Source of the DNA: Enterobacterales bacterium
Lineage (GTDB): Bacteria > Pseudomonadota > Gammaproteobacteria > Enterobacterales > Succinivibrionaceae
NCBI GenBank assembly: GCA_900768635.1
Contig: CAAGDP010000056.1
Location: forward strand, 1 to 29,404
DNA length: 29,404 bases
Reading direction: 5' to 3'
In this document: positions 1 to 7,157 of the stretch, one piece after another
Numbering within the stretch: position 1 is the first letter of the stretch
How the letters are laid out: every line of letters starts with the position of its first letter
Translations under genes and position numbers: made by a program
The notes under the pieces: generated by a model
Databases searched by the model: none
Told to the model about the DNA's origin: nothing
Seen by the model: the letters and a program-made list of their open reading frames with translations, nothing else

Positions 1-1
1 C

Positions 2-148
2 TGGCACTATCTGCAACAGAAAGAACCGAGCCTAATCTCCGGATCTTTTTTACCTGTCTTAAACTCTTTCACCGGACAATATACCAGGATCTTTTTTACA
101 AATAGAATGCCTGTGAATAGTAACGCTGTTTATCAGAGATTGTCATAA
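2..148 (+). CDS. Possible 3' end of an unknown gene (partial)
   Basis: An open frame runs from the window edge for 48 codons to a TAA stop. Its codons look like those of neighbouring genes (CTG, CAG, CCG, GGA). The tail has aromatic and polar residues (for example GQYTRIFFTNRMPVNS) and no transmembrane segment. I do not recognise a family. A second frame from base 1 is open for 34 codons, so the assignment is weak. A hairpin follows 8 nt after the stop, which would suit the end of a transcription unit. Confidence 0.35.
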   Translation, partial: WHYLQQKEPSLISGSFLPVLNSFTGQYTRIFFTNRMPVNSNAVYQRLS

Positions 149-155
149 AACAGAC

Positions 156-192
156 AACAGCATTTTCCCGAAGCAACCGGGAAGATACTGTT
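156..192. terminator. Hairpin between convergent units, probable terminator
   Basis: An inner 6-bp stem (TTCCCG/CGGGAA, 7-nt loop) sits inside an outer 5-bp stem (AACAG/CTGTT) with a 4-nt internal loop. The T-run is short on either strand. It lies between the possible left-edge gene (+) and the 3' end of the ABC transporter gene (-), so it may serve both. Confidence 0.4.
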
Positions 193-210
193 TTGCCATG
201 CATTATCACC

Positions 211-1950
211 TTAGAGAGACACCGGGACCTTTTTAATGAACTTCAGTACCCAGTTATTGTCTCCACCACATTCAAAAATGTAATCATGGAACTGATCTAA
301 CGTACTCCGGTGTCCGATGCTGATGATTGTGGCTTCTTTAAGAGCTGTTGTTAGTTGTTCATAAAGATGTTTTTCAATATCTTCATCAAGCGCTGATGTT
401 GCTTCATCCAGGAAAAGCATTTTAGGCTGAACAATAAAAGCCCGGGCAAAAGCAATACGCTGCTGCTCCCCAAGGCTCAGTATCTGTTCCCAGTTTTCAG
501 TGTCATCGAGCTTTGAGGAGAGATGACTGAGCCCAACCCTTTCCAGGATCCGGTCAAGATTGGGAGCACTTTGCAATGGATAAGCAATAGCCTGACGTAA
601 TGTTCCTATGGGAAGATACGGCTTCTGAGTCATAAAAAGTACACCATCCTTGGCAGGATAGGAAACAATGCCCCGGGCATAGGGCCATAGTCCTGATACA
701 GCCCGAAGGAGAGTTGATTTACCGCAACCGGAAGGGCCTTTGATGAGAAGATGGACATGCTTTTTAAGATCAAGATTACCATTCAGCATTAATATTCTTT
801 CTTCAGGGCTTGCCACTTCAAGAGAGCTGAGAACTAGATATTCAGTATTGTGCTGCGGGGTAAGGCAATTTATTTCTGAAGCTTCCCTGAGATTTTTCTG
901 GAAGGAACCCAGACGGTCTACCACAGATTTCCAGCGTACCCATTGGTTGAAATTATCAATAATGGTGGAAAGTGATTCCTTGACATGATCAAATGCTGTG
1001 GAGATCTGCATCAGGGTACCGATGTTAATAGCACCGGAAAAATATAAAGGAGAGGCAATCAGAAAAGGAAAGATAACCGCAGTCTGGTTGTAGGAAAGGG
1101 TATAGATCCGTAGCCACAGTTCTTTGGTGATGAGTTTTTTGAAGTTGCTGACCAGAATAAGAAAGAAATTTTCCAGTACTTCCTCTTCCTGTTTCTGACC
1201 GTCGTACATAGCTATGGATTCAGAATTGTTTCTTACCCGGATCAGAGCAAAGCGGTAATCAGCTTCACATCGTTGCTGGGCGAAATTCAGTTTGACCAGA
1301 GGACGACCTATCCAAAAGGCTATTAATGTGCCGAAAATTGCATATATAAAAGCAAGATAAACCAGATAGCCGTCAGGCAGATGCAATGTATAGGAGCCAA
1401 TGGAAAAATCACAGGCTGAGGAAAGATTCCATAACACTACCAAAAATGTAAAAAAGGTTGCTCCTGAGGTGATGGTACCAATTACCAGACTTTGGGTCAG
1501 AGAAACAAATTCACGGAGATCTTCGGCAATACGCTGATCAGGATTATCGGAAGGATGAGGTGTAAAACGGGTTTTGTAAAAACTGTCGTTTTTCATCCAT
1601 TGACGGATGAAATCGCCGGTCATAAAACGGCGCCAGTGAATAATCAGACAAGATTTGAAAAAGGCATTGCAACTATTGATTAATACCAAAGCTACCAGAA
1701 TGATCATAAAGGCGATCAGCTGCTTTTGAAACTCGGCCTTGTCCAGATTTACCATGGAATTGTAGAAGTCATTGTACCAGCTGTTTAGTCTGGTAAGGAT
1801 CCAGACACCCGATGCGGTAATTATTCCGATTACCGACAGAAGAATCCATCCCGCATAGTTATGACGGTTAATCCAGTAAGGCTTCAACAGGCGCAGAAAG
1901 ACTGCCATAAGTTCCCGGAAGGAAAGATGCTCACTGCGGGTATTAGTCAT
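211..1950 (-). CDS. YddA-type ABC exporter half-transporter (fused permease and ATPase), second gene of pair
   Basis: This 579-aa protein is an inner-membrane ABC half-transporter of the SbmA/BacA-related YddA group (ABC_membrane_2 plus a nucleotide-binding domain). The N-terminal half has several hydrophobic segments and the hallmark DNPDQRIAEDL. The C-terminal ATPase has Walker A GPSGCGKST near residue 405, signature LSLGEQQR near 491, Walker B with D-loop LFLDEATSALDE near 512, and the switch His in ISIGHRST, so it should hydrolyse ATP. Relatives are annotated for peptide, bleomycin or cobalamin-type transport, but the substrate here is unknown. Its ATG overlaps the stop of the upstream paralogue by 8 nt (ATGACTAA), so translation is probably coupled and the two may form a heterodimer. 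Confidence 0.88.
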   Translation of the reverse strand: MTNTRSEHLSFRELMAVFLRLLKPYWINRHNYAGWILLSVIGIITASGVWILTRLNSWYNDFYNSMVNLDKAEFQKQLIAFMIILVALVLINSCNAFFKSCLIIHWRRFMTGDFIRQWMKNDSFYKTRFTPHPSDNPDQRIAEDLREFVSLTQSLVIGTITSGATFFTFLVVLWNLSSACDFSIGSYTLHLPDGYLVYLAFIYAIFGTLIAFWIGRPLVKLNFAQQRCEADYRFALIRVRNNSESIAMYDGQKQEEEVLENFFLILVSNFKKLITKELWLRIYTLSYNQTAVIFPFLIASPLYFSGAINIGTLMQISTAFDHVKESLSTIIDNFNQWVRWKSVVDRLGSFQKNLREASEINCLTPQHNTEYLVLSSLEVASPEERILMLNGNLDLKKHVHLLIKGPSGCGKSTLLRAVSGLWPYARGIVSYPAKDGVLFMTQKPYLPIGTLRQAIAYPLQSAPNLDRILERVGLSHLSSKLDDTENWEQILSLGEQQRIAFARAFIVQPKMLFLDEATSALDEDIEKHLYEQLTTALKEATIISIGHRSTLDQFHDYIFECGGDNNWVLKFIKKVPVSL

Positions 1951-3742
1951 GGGAAACCTCCGGATTCAGGTGGAGAGTATTTTGTGTAAAGTTGAAGATA
2001 TACTTATGAAATTTATCTGCAGAGCTGCGATGGTTGACTCCAATTATTATGGAGTCAGGGAGTGCTGCTTTGATTTTTTGAAAAATCTTCATTTCCAGTG
2101 GCTCGTCAATTGCCGCTGAGGATTCATCCAGAAAAAGAATTTTAGGCTTAAGCAGCAAAACCCGGGCAAAAGCCAGACGTTGTTGTTCGCCAATGCTGAG
2201 GATATGATCCCAGGGCTGGACCTCATCAAGTTTTGCAGTGAGTAGCGACAGTTCTACTTCTGCCAGAGCGGAAGTAATTTCTTCCCGGGAAAAATCCTGA
2301 GGATCTCCGGGGTAGCATATGGCGTCTGCTAAAGTACCCAGGGGCAGGTATGGTTTCTGGCTCAGAAAAAGTATATCTTTCCTAGAAGTTTGTTCCGGCA
2401 GTACAACTTCACCTGTAGCGAATGGCCAGATACCGGCAATGGCCTTGAGCATGGTGGATTTGCCGCATCCGGAATGACCTTTAATGGTTATGCTGTCTCC
2501 CGGGACAAGTGTCATATTGCATTTGTCCAGCAGAGTGGTTCCGTTGGGAAGTCTTACTGATAAATTGTTCAGCTCCACATTACGGCCCCGGAGATGAGGT
2601 TCCAGTTTTTCCAGAGCTTCAGCTTCTTCAAGAGAGTCTCGAAAACTCACCAGACGATCAATAACCGACTTCCATCGGGCCAGACTGGTGAAATTATCCA
2701 TAAAAGTGGTAAGAGAATTCACAACAAAGTTGAAGCAGTTTACGATCTGCATAAGATCTCCCAGCTTGATAGCTTTGGCAAAAAGCAGAGGAGATACCAC
2801 TATGTAGGGAAGTACCGTGGCAATGCGGTGGTAGGAGATCATAAAGAAGTTCAGATACAGCTCCCGGTAAAGGAGAGAGAGATAATTTTTAACTACATGG
2901 GAAAAACTGTCTGCCAGAACCAGCTGTTCAATTTTTGAACCACGGTACATAGCGATGCTTTCCGCATTTTCTCTTACATGCACCAGATTATAACGGAAGT
3001 CTGCCTCAAATCGCTGCTGTCTGAAGTTCAACCGCACTAACGGTCTGCCGATGATAAAAGTCAGAATAGTACCTACCAGGGCAAAAGTGAAACAGAAATA
3101 AACCAGATATCCGTCCGGAAGGGTAATACTGGTGTTAAAGTTGATTATTCCGGAAAGGGCATTTACCAGAAAATCCGGCAGAATTGCCGATACGTCACTA
3201 AGTTCTAGAATGGTGGACTGAGATTTATCCCACAGGATTTTAAGAAAGGTTGCCACCATAGCCAGATCAGAGGCAATTCCCAGCAATATGGTGAAGGTTA
3301 GCACCACAAACTCATTAAGATCTTCCGCAATTCGCTGATCCGGATTGTCATGGGAGGTTCCGGTAAACTGCTGGCGGTAAAAGTTGCCGTTTTTCATCCA
3401 TATGGCCAGATAATGTCTGCTGAGCCAGTGCCGCCAGTGGATAGTGAGTGCCTGCTTAAGATAGGCATTGCAGGATACTACTGCAACATTAATTACCGCA
3501 ATAATACAGAAAAATAACAGACCCTGATTAAAGCTGGAAAGATTTTTATCCTGAATGGCGGAATAAAAACCGTTGAACCATTCGTTATAAACGGTATTCA
3601 GATATATGCCGCCGGCTGTAAACGCAATAATGCTGATAAGTAATACCCATCCCAGAGGATTCTTTTTCCAGTAAGGAGTAAGTAATTTGAAAAATCCGCG
3701 GATGAGAAACTTTTTTGGTTTGATTTGGGATGAAGATGTCAT
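1943..3742 (-). CDS. YddA-type ABC exporter half-transporter (fused permease and ATPase), first gene of pair
   Basis: This 599-aa paralogue of the downstream gene has the same architecture: N-terminal transmembrane domain with DNPDQRIAEDL, then an ATPase with Walker A GHSGCGKST near residue 421, signature LSIGEQQR near 515, Walker B LFLDESSAAIDE near 536, and switch His in GVNHRSS. Compared with its partner it carries about 20 extra residues just before the shared LPDGYLVY stretch, probably in an extracytoplasmic loop. The gene is divergent from cysS and is the promoter-proximal member of the pair. Either a heterodimer or two separate homodimers is possible. The substrate cannot be read from the sequence. 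Confidence 0.88.
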   Translation of the reverse strand: MTSSSQIKPKKFLIRGFFKLLTPYWKKNPLGWVLLISIIAFTAGGIYLNTVYNEWFNGFYSAIQDKNLSSFNQGLLFFCIIAVINVAVVSCNAYLKQALTIHWRHWLSRHYLAIWMKNGNFYRQQFTGTSHDNPDQRIAEDLNEFVVLTFTILLGIASDLAMVATFLKILWDKSQSTILELSDVSAILPDFLVNALSGIINFNTSITLPDGYLVYFCFTFALVGTILTFIIGRPLVRLNFRQQRFEADFRYNLVHVRENAESIAMYRGSKIEQLVLADSFSHVVKNYLSLLYRELYLNFFMISYHRIATVLPYIVVSPLLFAKAIKLGDLMQIVNCFNFVVNSLTTFMDNFTSLARWKSVIDRLVSFRDSLEEAEALEKLEPHLRGRNVELNNLSVRLPNGTTLLDKCNMTLVPGDSITIKGHSGCGKSTMLKAIAGIWPFATGEVVLPEQTSRKDILFLSQKPYLPLGTLADAICYPGDPQDFSREEITSALAEVELSLLTAKLDEVQPWDHILSIGEQQRLAFARVLLLKPKILFLDESSAAIDEPLEMKIFQKIKAALPDSIIIGVNHRSSADKFHKYIFNFTQNTLHLNPEVSHD

Positions 3743-3890
3743 AATTGAAAGTATCAGAACATTTTTTTACAATAGCCCATATAATTTATCATTTTACTTC
3801 AGTCCGATTTTTTTTGCAGAGATTTATTTAATTCAGCAGGTGTGCTGTAGCAGAAAACTGCGGATTGTGGACATAGTAGGTACAGAAATA
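3743..3890. promoter_or_regulatory. Divergent promoter region of the ABC pair and cysS
   Basis: This 148-bp AT-rich spacer separates the two divergent units. A perfect TATAAT lies at 3780-3785 on the + strand, but no good -35 hexamer lies 16-18 nt upstream. If used, it would give cysS a leader of about 100 nt. The - strand has a TAAAAT at 3791-3796. Exact start sites are not determined. Confidence 0.35.
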
Positions 3891-5279
3891 ATGTTGAAAA
3901 TTTACAATACACTCACCAGAGAAAAAGAAGAATTTAAACCTATAGTTCCGGGTAAGGTGAGCATGTATGTTTGTGGCGTTACTATTTATGACTTTTGTCA
4001 TATAGGACATGGTCGCACTTTTGTCTGCTTTGATGTCATTGTCCGTTATCTGCGTCATTTGGGTTATGATGTAAAGTTTATCCGCAATATTACTGATGTG
4101 GACGATAAAATTATCAGGCGGGCCAACGAAAACCGGGAGTCTATTAATGCTCTTACCGATCGTATGACTCAGGCTATGCATGAGGATTTTGATGCTCTCA
4201 ATCTTTTGCGCCCGGATATTGAACCCCGGGCAACCCAGTCCATTCCGGAAATAATTGATCTGGTAAAGCGTCTTATTGAACGGGGTCATGCCTATGTGGC
4301 ATCTAACGGGGATGTGATGTTTTCCATTGATTCCTTTAAGGATTATGGAAAATTATCCCGTCAGAACCTGGAACAGCTTCAGGCTGGTGCCCGGGTGGAT
4401 GTGGAATCTTCCAAAAATAATCCTCTGGATTTTGTATTATGGAAAATGTCCAAACCGGGAGAACCAATGTGGGATTCTCCATGGGGTCAGGGCCGGCCCG
4501 GCTGGCATATTGAATGTTCTGCTATGAACAGTAAATATCTGGGAACTCATTTTGATATTCATGGCGGTGGATCTGATCTTATGTTCCCTCATCATGAAAA
4601 TGAAATTGCTCAAAGTTGCTGTGCTTTTGATACTCCTTATGTAAACGTCTGGATCCATTCCGGCATGGTTATGATTAACAAGGAGAAAATGTCCAAGTCT
4701 CTGGGAAATTTCTTTACAATTCGAGATGTGTTAAAGGATTATGACGGGGAAACCGTACGATTCTTCCTTATGAGTGGTCAGTATCGTACAGCTCTTAACT
4801 ATTCTCAGGAAAATCTGGATCTGGCACGTTCCAGCCTGTCACGGTTGTATACAGCTCTTGACGGACTTCCTCAGAACCCGTATAAGGAAGAACTGGGTAA
4901 GCCGTATATGGCAGCCTTTGAAAAAGCAATGGATGATGATTTTAATACTCCGGAAGCTTACTCTGTTCTTTTTGAACTGGCACGGGAGATTAATCGTTTA
5001 CGGAACAGTGATCTTTCCCGAGCTGCAGATCTTGGATCTGTATTACGGCGTCTGGGAGGAATTCTGGGAATTCTGCAACAGGATTCAGATGCTTACCTTA
5101 AGGCAGGGGCATCCGGCAATGAAATTTCCGATGAACAGATTGAAGAGTTAATAGCCAAACGGGCTGCAGCCAAGAAAAATAAGGATTGGGCAACTGCTGA
5201 TGAGGTGAGAAAGACTTTAACTGATATGGGTATTGTTCTGGAAGATAAACCTTCCGGTACTACCTGGCGTCGCAAGTAG
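3891..5279 (+). CDS. cysS: Cysteinyl-tRNA synthetase
   Basis: CysS charges tRNA-Cys with cysteine in the cytoplasm. With the start at the ATG at 3891 the product is 462 aa, close to the family's usual length. The frame is open back to 3687, but the upstream residues are not CysS-like, and the family N-terminus is MLKIYNTLTREKEEF. Class I signatures are HIGH at 37-40 and KMSKS at 266-270. The zinc ligands Cys28, Cys209, His234 and Glu238 fall at the same numbers as in E. coli CysS as I recall it. An AGG about 10 nt upstream is a modest ribosome binding site. The gene is monocistronic, with a hairpin downstream. Confidence 0.97.
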   Translation: MLKIYNTLTREKEEFKPIVPGKVSMYVCGVTIYDFCHIGHGRTFVCFDVIVRYLRHLGYDVKFIRNITDVDDKIIRRANENRESINALTDRMTQAMHEDFDALNLLRPDIEPRATQSIPEIIDLVKRLIERGHAYVASNGDVMFSIDSFKDYGKLSRQNLEQLQAGARVDVESSKNNPLDFVLWKMSKPGEPMWDSPWGQGRPGWHIECSAMNSKYLGTHFDIHGGGSDLMFPHHENEIAQSCCAFDTPYVNVWIHSGMVMINKEKMSKSLGNFFTIRDVLKDYDGETVRFFLMSGQYRTALNYSQENLDLARSSLSRLYTALDGLPQNPYKEELGKPYMAAFEKAMDDDFNTPEAYSVLFELAREINRLRNSDLSRAADLGSVLRRLGGILGILQQDSDAYLKAGASGNEISDEQIEELIAKRAAAKKNKDWATADEVRKTLTDMGIVLEDKPSGTTWRRK

Positions 5280-5307
5280 TCAGTTTTATAAATTTCTAAA
5301 TATGAAT

Positions 5308-5336
5308 AGGGCAGATAGGCTAATCTGATCCGCCCT
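5308..5336 (+). terminator. Probable terminator of cysS
   Basis: An imperfect hairpin (AGGGC with GCCCT outside, AGAT with ATCT inside, with a bulge) begins 28 nt after the cysS stop and is followed by TGTTT. The T-run is short, so this is a moderate call. Confidence 0.45.
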
Positions 5337-5385
5337 TGTTTATGTCTCATGTACCTGAACTAAGGGCTAAGGCTGTTCACTGATT

Positions 5386-5408
5386 TGCATCTGTTATACA
5401 CAGATGCA
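5386..5408. repeat. 9-bp perfect inverted repeat between convergent genes
   Basis: TGCATCTGT and its complement ACAGATGCA flank the 5-nt loop TATAC. No T-run follows on either strand, so it is not a standard terminator. It lies between cysS and the convergent periplasmic protein gene. A protein-binding site or an RNA 3'-end structure are both possible. Confidence 0.45.
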
Positions 5409-5478
5409 TTACCAGCAGAAGCTGATATTTTTCAGCAAATTTTCCTGATCAAAAGTATGCTTTCACGTTGTTAATCTG

Positions 5479-5985
5479 CTATTGTTTCTCATCAGGAATA
5501 TCCTGATCATGATCAGTGGATGGCCGGTTGTGGCTCTGATGCTTCTTCATTTCCTGCTGTTGCAGTTCTTTCATTTGTTTTACAGAATCCTCGGTGATCT
5601 GGAACAGGCTGAAATCATCAAGAGTCCAAAGGAATGCATTATCATCCTGTACCAGACGGCAGGAAAAACTTATGGGGCGTTCATCGTCTTCATTAACAAT
5701 TTTATTTCCTACCACAATCCAGAAAGGATTTTCTTCATCAGGACCTTTTATTTGGGTGATCATGAGGCCATTGGGATTGCCTAATCTGATGCCTGCATAT
5801 TTAAGGCAGGAAAATTCGGCTTTTTCCTTAAGAGCCGGATCAGATTCATCAGATTGGGATTCTTTTGTTATTCTTTGATTTTGCGCAATTTTTTTGTTAT
5901 TTGAAGTTTGCAATGCTTGAGCTGATACGCAAATCAAAAAGGAAAATAGTGATATAAATATACCAACTGTAACTTTTTTAATCAT
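5479..5985 (-). CDS. Hypothetical periplasmic (secreted) protein
   Basis: This 168-aa protein starts with a clear signal peptide: MIKK, a hydrophobic core, and a signal peptidase I-type site after SAQA near residue 23. No lipobox is present. The mature part begins polar and low-complexity, then has a compact region of about 75 residues with two cysteines (FSCLKYAG and FSCRLV) that could form a disulfide, and ends in a Gln, His and Asp-rich tail. I do not recognise a family. It is divergent from the repeat-rich lipoprotein, and the 122-bp spacer may hold shared control. An AAGGAAA ribosome binding site precedes the ATG. Confidence 0.7.
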   Translation of the reverse strand: MIKKVTVGIFISLFSFLICVSAQALQTSNNKKIAQNQRITKESQSDESDPALKEKAEFSCLKYAGIRLGNPNGLMITQIKGPDEENPFWIVVGNKIVNEDDERPISFSCRLVQDDNAFLWTLDDFSLFQITEDSVKQMKELQQQEMKKHQSHNRPSTDHDQDIPDEKQ

Positions 5986-6022
5986 ATAATTTCCTTGTGA
6001 ATTTATACACGCAATATTTTAA

Positions 6023-6036
6023 CAGATTATCATCTG
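6023..6036. promoter_or_regulatory. Small inverted repeat in a divergent intergenic region
   Basis: CAGAT and ATCTG flank TATC between two divergent envelope-protein genes. It is a possible operator or part of a promoter. No convincing -35/-10 pair was found next to it. Confidence 0.25.
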
Positions 6037-6107
6037 ATACGTGCTTGACTAATTCAGAGATTGATAACCGGTTCCGATTGAACTAAGGAACTGATTGGAG
6101 GCTAGAA

Positions 6108-7079
6108 GTGAATTTTAAAAGAGCTTGTTTGTTTTGCTGTGCTGTAGCTACAGTCGGATGCAATAGCGATTCTTCTACTGAATTAAATCAGAAATCTGAT
6201 TTTAATCTTTACTCATCATCTTACGGTCTTACTGCTTCAGTATGTGCTGAAGCAGTTGGCGAACCTGCCTCATTTACTGTGGAGTTAGGAGGAGTTGTTT
6301 CCCGAACTTCCTGTGTCAGTGTTACTTTCAGTGCTCCGGGAACTTATCAGGCTACAGCTACCGGTGTTTTCAGCAATGAAAGTCTGGTTAAAAAATTATC
6401 TGTTACTGTGAGTGAAGATCAAATTCCATTTATGGAAAGAAAAGCTCCTAAATTTGATGATGACGGATCATCTTCAGGAGATTCTTCTGATGTTAATGCA
6501 GCTGAAAAAGCAAAACAGGCAGAAGAGCAGAAACGTCTTGAGGAAGAGCGTAAGGCTGCAGAAGATCAGAAACGCCTTGAGGAAGAGCGTAAGGCTGCAG
6601 AAGAGCAGAAGCGCCTTGAGGAAGAACGTAAGGTTGCAGAAGAGCAGAAACGGCTTGAGGAAGAACGCAAGGCTGCAGAAGAGCAGAAACGGCTTGAGGA
6701 AGAACGCAAGGCTGCAGAAGAGCAGAAACGGCTTGAGGAAGAACGCAAGGTTGCAGAAGAGCAGAAGCGTCTTGAGGAAAATCAGGTGGCAAATTCTCCT
6801 GAGGGAGAAACTTCTCAGAAAGATACTGTTGATGAAACAGCTACCGGAGAAAAACCATCTCCGGAACAGGTCGTGCCTGGAGATGAGAAAAAATCAGAAG
6901 AAGTTGATCCTGCTGCAGATAAGCCGGCAAATCAAGAGCAGGTTGCTCCCGCTTCTGAAGAAAAACCAGCAGATCAGGAAGAGAAACCAGCTGCACCGGA
7001 AGAGAAACCTGCTGCTCAGGAGGAAAATAATCAGGCAGACGATTCCGGATCTTTTGATTTGAATGATTTGTCCTGGTAG
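6108..7079 (+). CDS. Repeat-rich exported protein, probable lipoprotein
   Basis: This 323-aa protein begins at GTG; a GGAGG at 6097-6101 fixes the start. The N-terminus MNFKRACLFCCAVATVGC resembles a lipoprotein signal peptide with Cys18 as the candidate lipidated residue, though TVGC is a weak lipobox. Residues of about 20-110 look like a small beta-rich domain with two more cysteines. Residues of about 138-225 are nearly seven copies of a 13-residue unit (AEEQKRLEEERKA), predicted to form a long charged helix or coiled coil. The last 95 residues are Pro, Glu, Lys and Ala-rich with EEKPAAPEEKPAAQEE-type repeats and end in LNDLSW. A periplasm-spanning or surface role is plausible. I do not recognise an orthologue. 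Confidence 0.75.
   Translation: MNFKRACLFCCAVATVGCNSDSSTELNQKSDFNLYSSSYGLTASVCAEAVGEPASFTVELGGVVSRTSCVSVTFSAPGTYQATATGVFSNESLVKKLSVTVSEDQIPFMERKAPKFDDDGSSSGDSSDVNAAEKAKQAEEQKRLEEERKAAEDQKRLEEERKAAEEQKRLEEERKVAEEQKRLEEERKAAEEQKRLEEERKAAEEQKRLEEERKVAEEQKRLEENQVANSPEGETSQKDTVDETATGEKPSPEQVVPGDEKKSEEVDPAADKPANQEQVAPASEEKPADQEEKPAAPEEKPAAQEENNQADDSGSFDLNDLSW
6519..6780 (+). repeat. 39-bp in-frame tandem repeat array (about 6.7 copies)
   Basis: The unit encodes AEEQKRLEEERKA or the variant ending KV, and one copy has AEDQ. Copies differ mainly at synonymous third positions (cgtctt, cgcctt, cggctt). The unit is 13 codons, so gain or loss of copies keeps the reading frame. Confidence 0.93.
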
Positions 7080-7108
7080 CAAAACAGTCACCCATATTAT
7101 GAAGGCAG

Positions 7109-7131
7109 AAGGAGGGCATAAAGTCCTCCTT
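7109..7131 (+). terminator. Probable terminator of the repeat-rich lipoprotein gene
   Basis: A perfect 7-bp stem AAGGAGG/CCTCCTT with a 9-nt loop starts 30 nt after the stop and is followed by TATCTTTT. On the other strand, downstream of mfd, the hairpin lacks a T-run, so any bidirectional action would be weak. Confidence 0.65.
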
Positions 7132-7157
7132 TATCTTTTCCGGATGCTGAGCTGAAG

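Noticed and set aside
3687..3890. Longer open frame at the start of cysS (68 extra codons)
   Set aside because: The extension overlaps the divergent ABC gene, has no CysS similarity and lacks a ribosome binding site. The family N-terminus begins at 3891.
6519..6780. CRISPR-like or other non-coding repeat array
   Set aside because: Units are contiguous with no spacers, are 39 bp long and encode an in-frame peptide repeat.
6493..6792. Open frames on the - strand opposite the 39-bp repeats
   Set aside because: They are low-complexity mirror images of the repeat (Ser, Leu and Gln-rich) and depend wholly on the repeat's composition.
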